DNA from: RGIG9114 sp045592865
GTDB taxonomy: Bacteria; Bacillota; Clostridia; Oscillospirales; JAGBHD01
DNA: 16,398 nucleotides
Direction of reading: 5' to 3'
Assembly: GCA_045592865.1 (NCBI GenBank)
Contig: JAZNVP010000131.1
Coordinates: 1-16,398 of the forward strand
Positions 6,476 to 13,526 of this stretch are shown in pieces (within the stretch, counting starts at the first letter, position 1; every line of letters begins with the position of its first letter). Under the pieces are notes generated by a model, which worked only from the letters and a program-made list of their open reading frames with translations, was not told the DNA's origin and made no database searches. Position numbers and translations under genes: made by a program.

Positions 6476-7519
6476 CTAACCTCCGAGCGTTAGCATTAGT
6501 CCGACCGAGATTATACTCATCAGAAAAAAGCAGACCGTTATGCTCCATAGCACCGAAAATGCCGTTCGGACCGATCCGAAAACCTTAGAAATTTTATCGT
6601 TTCCCAATAGGTCTGCGACCGAAGAAGAAACGGTTAAAGTTAGTATCCAGAGAAGTATTTCCGCCGCAACCGGCAGAAAGAAAACGATTAGGGCGAGTAT
6701 TCCGAAAATACCGAAGGTTTTAGAAAGAACGCCGACATAACTTCCTGCCGCGGCTACTGCCTCGCCGAGAGCCGAGCCTATAATCGGAACGAAGGAGCTT
6801 ACGGCGAACTTGACCCCTCTCAGCGTTACCGAATCGCCCACTCCCGAGATTAGCATTTTTACCGAAAGCAGTCCCGAAAATAGAACGAGAAGCAGTCCTA
6901 AAAGAAGATTAACAGCCTTTTTAACCGACTCTGAAAACGGAACGAGACTATTATTATTCTGAAGCCCCGACACAAGAGAAAGGCATAGATACAAACTTAT
7001 AAGAGGAATAACGATTACACCTGCGGCGGCAGATGCAACCGAGGAAAAACCGAGGACGATATATGCAGAGGTTGACGCCGTTACGACCTTACCTGATGCC
7101 GCCATAACCCCTGCAAACACGGGAGTAAACGAGGTCAAAAACCCCGACATTATGCTAAGATACTCTGATACTGCGCCAACGGCGTTTATGCCGGGTATTA
7201 AGGTTATTCCTGCCACTGCCGAAATTGAAGCGATGTTGACGGTTTCTGAAGAAGAACCGACCCCCAAAAGCTTTAGAACCGTTAAAATAACTGTTACACC
7301 GATCAGATATGCGGCGTTTTTCAGTATTGATATTTTAGAGGTTATGCTTTCCTTCAGCACTTTATAAAGGTCGGAAAGGTCGTTATTTTCCACCGCTTTT
7401 TCGATCGCATTGCTACTATCATATTTATCCATTATATCCTTAGCGTCGGTTTCGGGAGAAGCCGATGCCGTTAAGGTTAAGAGTATTGCAAAAATAATGA
7501 TAAAAATCGTCTTTTTCAT
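6476..7519 (-). CDS. spoIIIAE: Stage III sporulation protein AE
   Basis: SpoIIIAE is the large multi-spanning membrane protein of the SpoIIIA channel, proposed to be an export-gate or permease-like core. Seen: a signal-peptide-like start (a hydrophobic run at 4-17, then TASASPE), a charged extracytoplasmic segment to about residue 60, then roughly seven or eight hydrophobic spans. Family-like stretches include GVMAASGKVVTASTSAYIV and PLISLYLCLSLVSGL. A lysine-bearing amphipathic segment (SESVKKAVNLLLGLLLV) and SFVPIIGSALGEAV follow. It has 347 residues, shorter than the roughly 400 in B. subtilis. The ATG at 7519 overlaps the spoIIIAD stop as ATGA. The spoIIIAF start lies 1 nt after its stop. 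Confidence 0.95.
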   Translation of the reverse strand: MKKTIFIIIFAILLTLTASASPETDAKDIMDKYDSSNAIEKAVENNDLSDLYKVLKESITSKISILKNAAYLIGVTVILTVLKLLGVGSSSETVNIASISAVAGITLIPGINAVGAVSEYLSIMSGFLTSFTPVFAGVMAASGKVVTASTSAYIVLGFSSVASAAAGVIVIPLISLYLCLSLVSGLQNNNSLVPFSESVKKAVNLLLGLLLVLFSGLLSVKMLISGVGDSVTLRGVKFAVSSFVPIIGSALGEAVAAAGSYVGVLSKTFGIFGILALIVFFLPVAAEILLWILTLTVSSSVADLLGNDKISKVFGSVRTAFSVLWSITVCFFLMSIISVGLMLTLGG

Positions 7520-7896
7520 TTAAGAAGTCCCTTTGCGGTTTCAAAAAGTTCCGTGAAAAGCGGATAAGCCACGGCAAGAACCGCTATTTTTGAATATATT
7601 TCTATTTTTGATGCTAACGAAGCTTCACCTGCATCCCGACAGGCGTCTGCCGCAAAAGCCGAGATATAGCATATGCCGAGCGATTTTATGACAATTTTGA
7701 GGTTTTCTTTATCACTTTCGGTCACAAATTCAGATACTTTTGTTACAAAAGGTGAAATAAGCAGCAGAGCCGCAACAAGAATTACTATTCCACCGATGGT
7801 GGAAACGAGAAAGGAATACTCCTTTTTCTTATCCTTTAGCATTAATGAAAGCGCGGCGGTTATAACCCCTATTCCAATAACAGAGATAACGTTCAT
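7516..7896 (-). CDS. spoIIIAD: Stage III sporulation protein AD
   Basis: SpoIIIAD is a small integral membrane protein of the SpoIIIA complex. Seen: an N-terminal span (VISVIGIGVITAALSLML), a second span (STIGGIVILVAALLLISPF), then LKIVIKSLGICYISAFAADACRDAGEA cut by polar residues, and a last hydrophobic stretch (YSKIAVLAVAYPLF). The AADACRDAGE segment is highly characteristic of the family. It has 126 residues, close to the roughly 133 in B. subtilis. It overlaps both neighbours by 4 nt (ATGA at each end), so spoIIIAC, AD and AE appear strictly coupled. It probably forms a membrane subcomplex with SpoIIIAC and SpoIIIAE. Confidence 0.95.
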   Translation of the reverse strand: MNVISVIGIGVITAALSLMLKDKKKEYSFLVSTIGGIVILVAALLLISPFVTKVSEFVTESDKENLKIVIKSLGICYISAFAADACRDAGEASLASKIEIYSKIAVLAVAYPLFTELFETAKGLLK

Positions 7897-8087
7897 AATG
7901 AGAAAACATCCTTGATGGTTTGAAATAGTGTGCTAATTTCGTTAACAACGATCATAAGAACAACAACCAAACCTGCTATCGTTGTCATCATTGCCTGTTC
8001 TTCTCTTCCGCTTCTTATGAGAAGCTGATTAAGGACCGCCACGATAATGCCTACTGCCGCAATTTTAAAAATCAAATCAACGTCCAT
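7893..8087 (-). CDS. spoIIIAC: Stage III sporulation protein AC
   Basis: This 64-residue membrane protein of the SpoIIIA complex is nearly all hydrophobic. It has two spans (about residues 5-23 and 35-50) joined by the polar SGREEQAMM turn, which is the family hallmark. Length matches B. subtilis SpoIIIAC (about 68). The ATG at 8087 is preceded by AAAGGAG about 6 nt upstream. It lies 17 nt after spoIIIAB, and its stop overlaps spoIIIAD as ATGA. SpoIIIAC and SpoIIIAD share a similar membrane hairpin and may pack together. Confidence 0.95.
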   Translation of the reverse strand: MDVDLIFKIAAVGIIVAVLNQLLIRSGREEQAMMTTIAGLVVVLMIVVNEISTLFQTIKDVFSL

Positions 8088-8104
8088 TTTTAACTCCTTT
8101 TCTT

Positions 8105-8530
8105 CTAAAGCATAATAACTATAAACAAAAGCGCGAGACAGACCGAGGTTTTGATATACAAAACACCCTTTTCGGAAAGTTCCGTTTCTGCCTCATCTTT
8201 TATCTCTTCCAGTTCTCTCATCATTCTGTCGAGCGCCTCCTTTTCAAAGCCAGGCTGCCCAGTTTTTATCTCGTGCAAAGCCGCCTTGACAACGCTGAAA
8301 GCCGCTTCATTACTTGATTTTTCATCAAAATCTCTTTGAAACGGCGGTGAGGAAAGTGTATGCGTTATTTCACCAATCGGCTTCTTGTAAAGGAGAATTC
8401 CTTTACAGAGTTTTTCTGCCTCTTTTATGAGTAATTTTATATTTTTAAGCCGTTCCGACAGTCTGTTTCGTTTGTAGACCCCTGCCGCGACTATCGCTAT
8501 CGAGGCTATCACTATTCCGATTATTTTCAT
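8105..8530 (-). CDS. spoIIIAB: Stage III sporulation protein AB, short form
   Basis: SpoIIIAB resembles GspF-type inner-membrane proteins of type II secretion and probably links the SpoIIIAA ATPase to the channel. Seen: an N-terminal membrane span (MKIIGIVIASIAIVAAGVY), a helical cytosolic part with ERLKNIKLLIKEAEKLCKGI, a glutamate-rich helix (RMMRELEEIKDEAETEL) and a C-terminal span ending at the last residue. It has 141 residues against about 171 in B. subtilis. The segment that normally carries an LGxxDxxxQ-type loop appears missing before the glutamate-rich helix. The ATG at 8530 is preferred over an in-frame GTG at 8539, since GGCGGTG lies about 7 nt before the ATG. The 5' end overlaps spoIIIAA by 86 nt. 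Confidence 0.88.
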   Translation of the reverse strand: MKIIGIVIASIAIVAAGVYKRNRLSERLKNIKLLIKEAEKLCKGILLYKKPIGEITHTLSSPPFQRDFDEKSSNEAAFSVVKAALHEIKTGQPGFEKEALDRMMRELEEIKDEAETELSEKGVLYIKTSVCLALLFIVIML

Positions 8531-9404
8531 CTGTTTCACCGCCGAGCATTATAATTTCTTTGACCCGACCTTTTTCTTCACCCCCATCAAGAACGACCGC
8601 TGTTTCGAAAACGCCCTCACCTATGAGGCCTCTTCGTTCAAGATCTTCAGAAGAAAACGCGTGAGCCGACGCTATAACGCGAACACCTGAAAAGAGAGCC
8701 TTTCTTACGCATTCTATTTCTCTATCGGATATCTCATCGCATATGATAAATTCGGGAGAAAATGTCCTTATTGCTATCTCAAATCCGTTTTGTTTATCAT
8801 AACCCGATAATATATCAACACCGTTGTCGATAAGCTTAGGGGCGCCGTTTCTTATAGCGGCTATCTCCTTTCTTTCATCGATCACTACCACCCTATCGCC
8901 GAGATTTTCACATAGATCTCGAAGAATGGTTGTTTTGCCGCAAGAGGCGGGTCCCGCAATTAGCACCGAGCCTTTTGCTTCTTTGATAATGCTTCTTATA
9001 TGCTTTGAGGCACCTTTATGGCGGGTTGCTATTCTCAATGATACAGAGGAAATGTTTCTGACCGACACGATCTTGCCGTCTGTTACAACGGCGGTTCCCG
9101 CTACCCCTGCTCTATGGCCGCCCGAGAGGGTTAAAAAGCCGCTTTTTATATCCTCTTCGTGAGTGTATAACGAATTATCGCTTATGTTCTGCATAAGTTT
9201 ATCTATATCGCTTCTTTCGGGCTTTATATAGACGCCATAAAGGCTTGGCTTGAAGCTCCCGAAAAGACCCGTTATAACAATTGGTTTAGATACACGGACG
9301 CGCACTTCGGTTGCGGTATCTGCTACACTTTCGGGAACAGATAACAGAGATGTTCTTATGTTATCGGGAAAATAAGAGCATATTTCCCGGAATTCCTTTT
9401 TCAT
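8445..9404 (-). CDS. spoIIIAA: Stage III sporulation protein AA (secretion-type ATPase)
   Basis: SpoIIIAA is a cytoplasmic AAA-type ATPase related to PilT/VirB11 secretion motors. It is thought to energise the mother cell-forespore channel. Seen: a conserved N-terminal domain with RVRVSKP and SGGHRAGVAGTA at 94-105, Walker A GPASCGKTT at 151-159, IDERKEIAA at 175-183, Walker B FIICDE at 219-224, and SAHAF around H248. Walker A is slightly unusual (GPASCGKT rather than GPPGSGKT) but keeps Gly, Lys and Thr. The first 290 residues cover the whole family domain. The last 28 or so (a polar DSLDSDSRGRG tail) are read from the start of spoIIIAB in another frame and look unconserved. The ATG at 9404 has GAGG 7 nt upstream. 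Confidence 0.95.
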   Translation of the reverse strand: MKKEFREICSYFPDNIRTSLLSVPESVADTATEVRVRVSKPIVITGLFGSFKPSLYGVYIKPERSDIDKLMQNISDNSLYTHEEDIKSGFLTLSGGHRAGVAGTAVVTDGKIVSVRNISSVSLRIATRHKGASKHIRSIIKEAKGSVLIAGPASCGKTTILRDLCENLGDRVVVIDERKEIAAIRNGAPKLIDNGVDILSGYDKQNGFEIAIRTFSPEFIICDEISDREIECVRKALFSGVRVIASAHAFSSEDLERRGLIGEGVFETAVVLDGGEEKGRVKEIIMLGGETDENNRNSDSLDSDSRGRGLQTKQTVGTA

Positions 9405-9432
9405 ATTTTTCCTCTTTATTCTTTTTTGTTAA

Positions 9433-9461
9433 TTAATATGCCTTCTCTCCTTAATTTATGA
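9433..9461 (-). promoter_or_regulatory. Possible sigma-E promoter of the spoIIIA operon
   Basis: On the minus strand, TCATAAA (9461-9455) and GCATATTAA (9441-9433) resemble the sigma-E -35 (KMATATT) and -10 (gCATACAnT) elements, with 14 nt between TCATAAA and CATATTAA. Each matches five of seven or eight defined positions, so this is only moderate. Its place fits: just past the upstream terminator and about 29 nt before the spoIIIAA ATG. spoIIIA is sigma-E controlled in studied spore-formers. Confidence 0.4.
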
Positions 9462-9463
9462 AC

Positions 9464-9500
9464 AAAAAAATAAGCCAACAGGATAAATCCTGTTGGCTTA
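9464..9500 (-). terminator. Rho-independent terminator after the transporter-pepD operon
   Basis: A perfect 13-bp inverted repeat (TAAGCCAACAGGA at 9471-9483, its complement at 9488-9500) with a 4-nt TAAA loop is followed on the minus strand by seven T residues (9470-9464). It begins 11 nt past the pepD stop and cleanly separates the metabolic operon from spoIIIA. Confidence 0.93.
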
Positions 9501-9511
9501 CGGCTTAATTT

Positions 9512-10960
9512 TTATTTACAGTTTTTAAGGATCTCGATTACGAGGCTGAACACCTTGCCGCTTGAAGAAATGCTGAGTCTTTCCAGAGGTGTGTGAACGT
9601 CCTTCATATTAGGTCCGAAGGATACACAGTCAAGGTCTGACACCTTGCCCGAGAAGAGTCCGCACTCGAGTCCGCCGTGGGTTGCGGCTATCTTCGGCTC
9701 TGCGCCGAAAATGCTCTTATAGGAGCTTAAAACAACCTCTCTCAAGGGAGAAACACGTTTATATTCCCATGCGGGATACTCACCGTGGAACTCGCATCTT
9801 CCGCCGAGTTCTTTAGTCATACTCTCGAGTTTATTCTTAAGCATAACCTTTCTTGAAGCAACCGAGCTTCTGACCGAATGAGCGGTTCTGAACTCGTTTT
9901 CCGTAAGGTCAACAACGCCCATATTCAAGGACGTTTCGGTGACTCCCGGGAAATCGGTGCACATAGCATAGACCCCGTTAGGAAGGTTAAGAAGCATATA
10001 GATAATTTTAGAGGTTACGTCGCAGGTTGTTACCGAAGCAGTTTTAGCACCCTTAACGAAGGCTTTAACAGACACGTCGGGATCTGCTGCGGCATACTCT
10101 ATTTTCATTATCTTCTGGAAGTTTTCAACCGCCGAAAGAACTGCATCTACCTTATCAGAATCAACGATTATTGTTGCTTCTGCTTTAAGAGGAATTGCGT
10201 TCTCAACGAGTCCGCCGTGCATGGTTTCAATTCCGAAACAGAAATCTTTCTTAAGGTCATAGAGAAGTCTTCCCATTAAAACGTTGGAATTTCCTCTACC
10301 CTTATCGATTTCCATACCCGAATGACCGCCTAAAAGACCGTCGATAAGGATATAAATTTCGGTTCCGCTCTTCTCTGTTCTTTCAACAGGAAGGATGCAG
10401 TCGGTTCTGACGCCGCCTGCACAACAAACCGTTACCTCTTTATCGTCCTCAGAGTCGAGGTTTAAGAGCCATCTGCCCTTTAGGTTGCTGAAATCGAGTC
10501 CTTCTGCGCCATACATTCCCGTTTCCTCGTCTACAGTGAAGACTGCTTCGATATCGGGATGCTCATACTCATCACTATCTAAGATAGCGAGAGCCATTGC
10601 AACTGCGCTTCCGTTATCACCGCCGAGGGTGGTTCCGTTAGCGTAGACCCAGTCGCCATCGACTGCGATATCGAGACCGTCGGTTAAAAAGTCGATCGTG
10701 GAGTCGGCTGTTTTAGCGCAGACCATATCAATATGTCCCTGGAGAATAACGGTGGGAGAATTCTCATAGCCCTTTGTTGCGCTCTTATAGATAACAACGT
10801 TATTAAGTTCATCCTGAATATATTTAAGTCCCCTGCTCTTTGCAAACGCTACAAGATAATCGCTTATCTTCTTGGTGTTGCCCGATCCGTGAGGAATGGA
10901 GCAGATATCCTCAAAAAATTCAAAGACCTTTTTAGGTTCTAAGTTTTCAAGTTTTCTCAT
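9512..10960 (-). CDS. pepD: Aminoacyl-histidine dipeptidase-like M20 metallopeptidase (PepD family)
   Basis: This cytosolic dizinc aminopeptidase/dipeptidase of the PepD branch of family M20 hydrolyses dipeptides such as Xaa-His. It has 482 residues, as in E. coli PepD (about 485). The metal and catalytic residues are all visible: QGHIDMV (H76, D78), GGDNG (D115), DEETG (E145, E146), NLDSED (D169) and DVHTPLE (H456). GLLGGHSGMEID lies between, in the lid/dimerisation domain. The ATG at 10960 is preferred to the GTG directly before it, because AAGGAG lies 7 nt upstream. It follows the large permease by 18 nt with no terminator between, so it is probably co-transcribed with the DUF3798 transporter. 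I infer that it processes imported peptides, but a chance operon partner is possible. Confidence 0.93.
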   Translation of the reverse strand: MRKLENLEPKKVFEFFEDICSIPHGSGNTKKISDYLVAFAKSRGLKYIQDELNNVVIYKSATKGYENSPTVILQGHIDMVCAKTADSTIDFLTDGLDIAVDGDWVYANGTTLGGDNGSAVAMALAILDSDEYEHPDIEAVFTVDEETGMYGAEGLDFSNLKGRWLLNLDSEDDKEVTVCCAGGVRTDCILPVERTEKSGTEIYILIDGLLGGHSGMEIDKGRGNSNVLMGRLLYDLKKDFCFGIETMHGGLVENAIPLKAEATIIVDSDKVDAVLSAVENFQKIMKIEYAAADPDVSVKAFVKGAKTASVTTCDVTSKIIYMLLNLPNGVYAMCTDFPGVTETSLNMGVVDLTENEFRTAHSVRSSVASRKVMLKNKLESMTKELGGRCEFHGEYPAWEYKRVSPLREVVLSSYKSIFGAEPKIAATHGGLECGLFSGKVSDLDCVSFGPNMKDVHTPLERLSISSSGKVFSLVIEILKNCK

Positions 10961-10978
10961 CACTATTCTCCTTAAAAT

Positions 10979-12445
10979 TTATATTACGCCTACTTCTTCG
11001 CCTTTGTTTTTCTTTGCTTTGCCCTTGTTAACAGTCTGATAAACGTGCATTGCAAGAGCTACTGCGATAACGCCATAGGAAACGAACATTCTGATATATT
11101 CGCCAACTGCGGGATCTCCGAAAAGGTTCTTTGCAGCATCGGGCGTTACAACGAAGAGTGTGTGGAACAAGAGGACACCGATAATAGCCTGTTTGTTGGT
11201 TGCCTTTTTAACGTTTGCGCCACCTACGAGGATAGCTGCAACTGCATAAAGACCAACGTTTGTCTGCTGTTTAACGGTGTTGAAGGTTCCGAGGTTCTGA
11301 AGGAATATAAGCTGACCCCAAGCAGCAAGAACTGTTGAGATGCAGGTTGCGATAATTCTTGTTTTATTAACGTTTATACCTGCGCTTGTTGCTACTGCTC
11401 TACTCTGACCAACCGTTCTCATATCCTGACCAAGCTTGGTTGAGAACAACCAGTTGTTAAGGAAGCAGAAAAGAACGATTATGCCATAGGAAGCGGGAGT
11501 GATGTTAACCATCTTCATCATTTTCTCAATAGGAGAAATAAATGTGAGGACGAATGCTAACACCGAAACGCCGAAGAACACTAAGGTTTTAACGTTAAGT
11601 TTCTTGGTTCTGATAAGCTCTACTACGAGTTTAACGAGGAACACAACTGCTAACACAATTCCGAAAAGGAATGCTGCATCGTTGAGCTTTAAACGCTTTC
11701 CGCCGAGGAGTTTGTTGAAATACTCAACGCTCGGGAGAACAAACGTAAGCACCAAGCCAACCGCATAACCTGCTAATTTAATGAGGTTTTTATAAAGCGG
11801 AACCGCTTTGCTTTTAAGGTTGGTTAAAATATTTACGACGGTTGCAACTATAAGGATAACAAGGATAACCTTTGCAACAACGAAGAAGTTGAGGCTATCG
11901 ATGGTTCCGCCAATGTTTCCGCCGAGGTCGAAGGTGTTTCTGAGTCCGAAGCCTCTATCAAGAAGGTTGGGGTCATCATAAGGGATGACACCGCCGATTA
12001 TATAGAGAACGAAGAGACGGTAAACACCGTCGGCAAAGAAGCCGAACACGAGTCCTGCAATCATTTCAGCACCCTTGGTCTTATTGAATATAAGTCCTAA
12101 GAGATAGCCAAGGAGAATTGCGAGAGGTGTTGCAACTGCTGCGCAGATTATAAATCCGCTTATTCCTGTTACGCCATAGTGAACGCAGAAGAAAACTGAT
12201 ATCTGAGCTGCCATAGCACCTGCAACGATACCGAAGTTCATTCCAAGTCCTGCAAGGCAAGGAATTATAAGTGCGAGAACGAGACAGGTGTTACGGGCAA
12301 AACGCTCTGCAACCTGGTTCGCAACCATTCCGAAATGCATTCCCGATGCCAAGAATAATACGGCACTGAGAACTAAGATCATAACGGTAACTACATTATT
12401 CTTTAGAAAGCTACCGGTCTTTTTAAGCAAGGGTGATTTACTCAT
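10979..12445 (-). CDS. ABC transporter permease 2, branched-chain/sugar type, enlarged
   Basis: This inner-membrane permease belongs to the BPD_transp_2 family (as in ribose, nucleoside-BMP and branched-chain amino acid importers). It is the second transmembrane subunit of the importer encoded here. Seen: N-terminal spans with LGMNFGIVAGAMAAQ at 67-81, and the cytoplasmic coupling segment FSTKLGQDMRTVGQSRAVA at about 334-352, then SAGINV. A GLYAVAAILVGGA stretch follows at 398-410, and a basic C-terminal tail. It has 488 residues, where related permeases have about 320-360. The excess lies mainly at 211-328 and adds about three hydrophobic spans (220-240, 258-278, 286-306). It overlaps permease 1 by 8 nt and has AAGGAGG 8 nt before its ATG. 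Substrate unknown. Confidence 0.88.
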   Translation of the reverse strand: MSKSPLLKKTGSFLKNNVVTVMILVLSAVLFLASGMHFGMVANQVAERFARNTCLVLALIIPCLAGLGMNFGIVAGAMAAQISVFFCVHYGVTGISGFIICAAVATPLAILLGYLLGLIFNKTKGAEMIAGLVFGFFADGVYRLFVLYIIGGVIPYDDPNLLDRGFGLRNTFDLGGNIGGTIDSLNFFVVAKVILVILIVATVVNILTNLKSKAVPLYKNLIKLAGYAVGLVLTFVLPSVEYFNKLLGGKRLKLNDAAFLFGIVLAVVFLVKLVVELIRTKKLNVKTLVFFGVSVLAFVLTFISPIEKMMKMVNITPASYGIIVLFCFLNNWLFSTKLGQDMRTVGQSRAVATSAGINVNKTRIIATCISTVLAAWGQLIFLQNLGTFNTVKQQTNVGLYAVAAILVGGANVKKATNKQAIIGVLLFHTLFVVTPDAAKNLFGDPAVGEYIRMFVSYGVIAVALAMHVYQTVNKGKAKKNKGEEVGVI

Positions 12446-13526
12446 CGCCTGAACCTCCTTTTACCTGCGCAAGTGCATAAAGAATAACGCCGTTCTGAAT
12501 TATCTGACGAATTGTATCCGAAATGTCGGTTCCCTGAAGGAGCTGATTGGATACAGGCGGGGTGAATATAACAAGTCCCTGATAGAGAAAAGTTCCTATA
12601 ATAACGTGGCTGATTCTTGCTTTTGCGGTTGTTGCACCACCGATAAGAACAGCGGCTACGCACAAGAAGCCCATTGTTAAAGGAGCTCCGTAAGCCTGGA
12701 GATAACCGAAGCCCTGAGTGTAAACGATAATACCGATCGCACCGAGGATGGTTGAGAGTGCAATTCCCTTGACTCTCATCTTATCAACGTCGATACCGCT
12801 TGCCTTTGCGAAGGTGGGGTTAGCACCTGCTGCCTGAATAGCAAGTCCCGTTTTGCTCTTGAAATAGATGTGAACAAAAAGGCACATTAAAAGAACGAAG
12901 ATAACAAGTCCTGTGGGGAATTCGAAGGTTCCGATCTTAAAGGAAAGGAAGTTATTCAGAAGGTATCCGAAGCTTGATTCCATAGAAACGGCATTACGAA
13001 CACCGACACCGCCGAGAGGCCAGATAATTTCAGGGCTCTGGAACGGGAAACGGAACCAAAGGATACACATAAGATAGATAAAGGAATATCCGATATAGGT
13101 GGTAACGGTCATTTCTGATCCCTTTACCATATTTAGAATCTTTCCGTATCCAACACCGACACCCCAAGCAATAAGCGCCGCTACTATACAAGCGAAGAAG
13201 AAGGATGCCCAAGGTCCTGAACCGGGTAAGAATCCGTTAAATAAAGATGTGATCTTAAACTCGATAGCAAGAAGCGCACCTAAGAGTCCGCACACGATAC
13301 CGAGAGATACACCGAAGTTAGGTCCGATACCGCATTTGATTGAGGGAACCATTGCGAGAACCAATACGCCCCACATTCCCCAATATTTAATGCTTGAACC
13401 AAGATATCCGGGAACGTCTATCTTGTTAACCGCAGCTGTGATTACGATTGCTGTGAAAAAGAGGAATACGATAAGACGGGGAATTCCAATGGAATCTATA
13501 ACTTTTTTTATCTTTTTAGCATCCAT
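12438..13526 (-). CDS. ABC transporter permease 1, branched-chain/sugar type
   Basis: This 362-residue inner-membrane permease of the BPD_transp_2 family pairs with the larger permease encoded downstream. Seen: about eight to ten hydrophobic spans, an IKCGIGPNFGVSLGIVCG stretch at 63-80, and the cytoplasmic coupling loop FKSKTGLAIQAAGANPTFA at 222-240, then SGIDVDK. A LCVAAVLIGGATT stretch at 288-300 matches the partner's AVAAILVGGA, so the two are homologous. The ATG shares its A with the stop of the ATPase gene (TAATG, 1-nt overlap), a classic coupled restart. Its end overlaps the next start by 8 nt. The closest functional analogues by layout are nucleoside (BMP-type) importers, but the substrate is not shown by sequence. 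Confidence 0.9.
   Translation of the reverse strand: MDAKKIKKVIDSIGIPRLIVFLFFTAIVITAAVNKIDVPGYLGSSIKYWGMWGVLVLAMVPSIKCGIGPNFGVSLGIVCGLLGALLAIEFKITSLFNGFLPGSGPWASFFFACIVAALIAWGVGVGYGKILNMVKGSEMTVTTYIGYSFIYLMCILWFRFPFQSPEIIWPLGGVGVRNAVSMESSFGYLLNNFLSFKIGTFEFPTGLVIFVLLMCLFVHIYFKSKTGLAIQAAGANPTFAKASGIDVDKMRVKGIALSTILGAIGIIVYTQGFGYLQAYGAPLTMGFLCVAAVLIGGATTAKARISHVIIGTFLYQGLVIFTPPVSNQLLQGTDISDTIRQIIQNGVILYALAQVKGGSGDE

Noticed and set aside
12442..12663. Second minus-strand frame within the end of permease 1
   Set aside because: It overlaps permease 1 out of frame and encodes a Ser/Arg/Cys-rich peptide without homology that I recognise.
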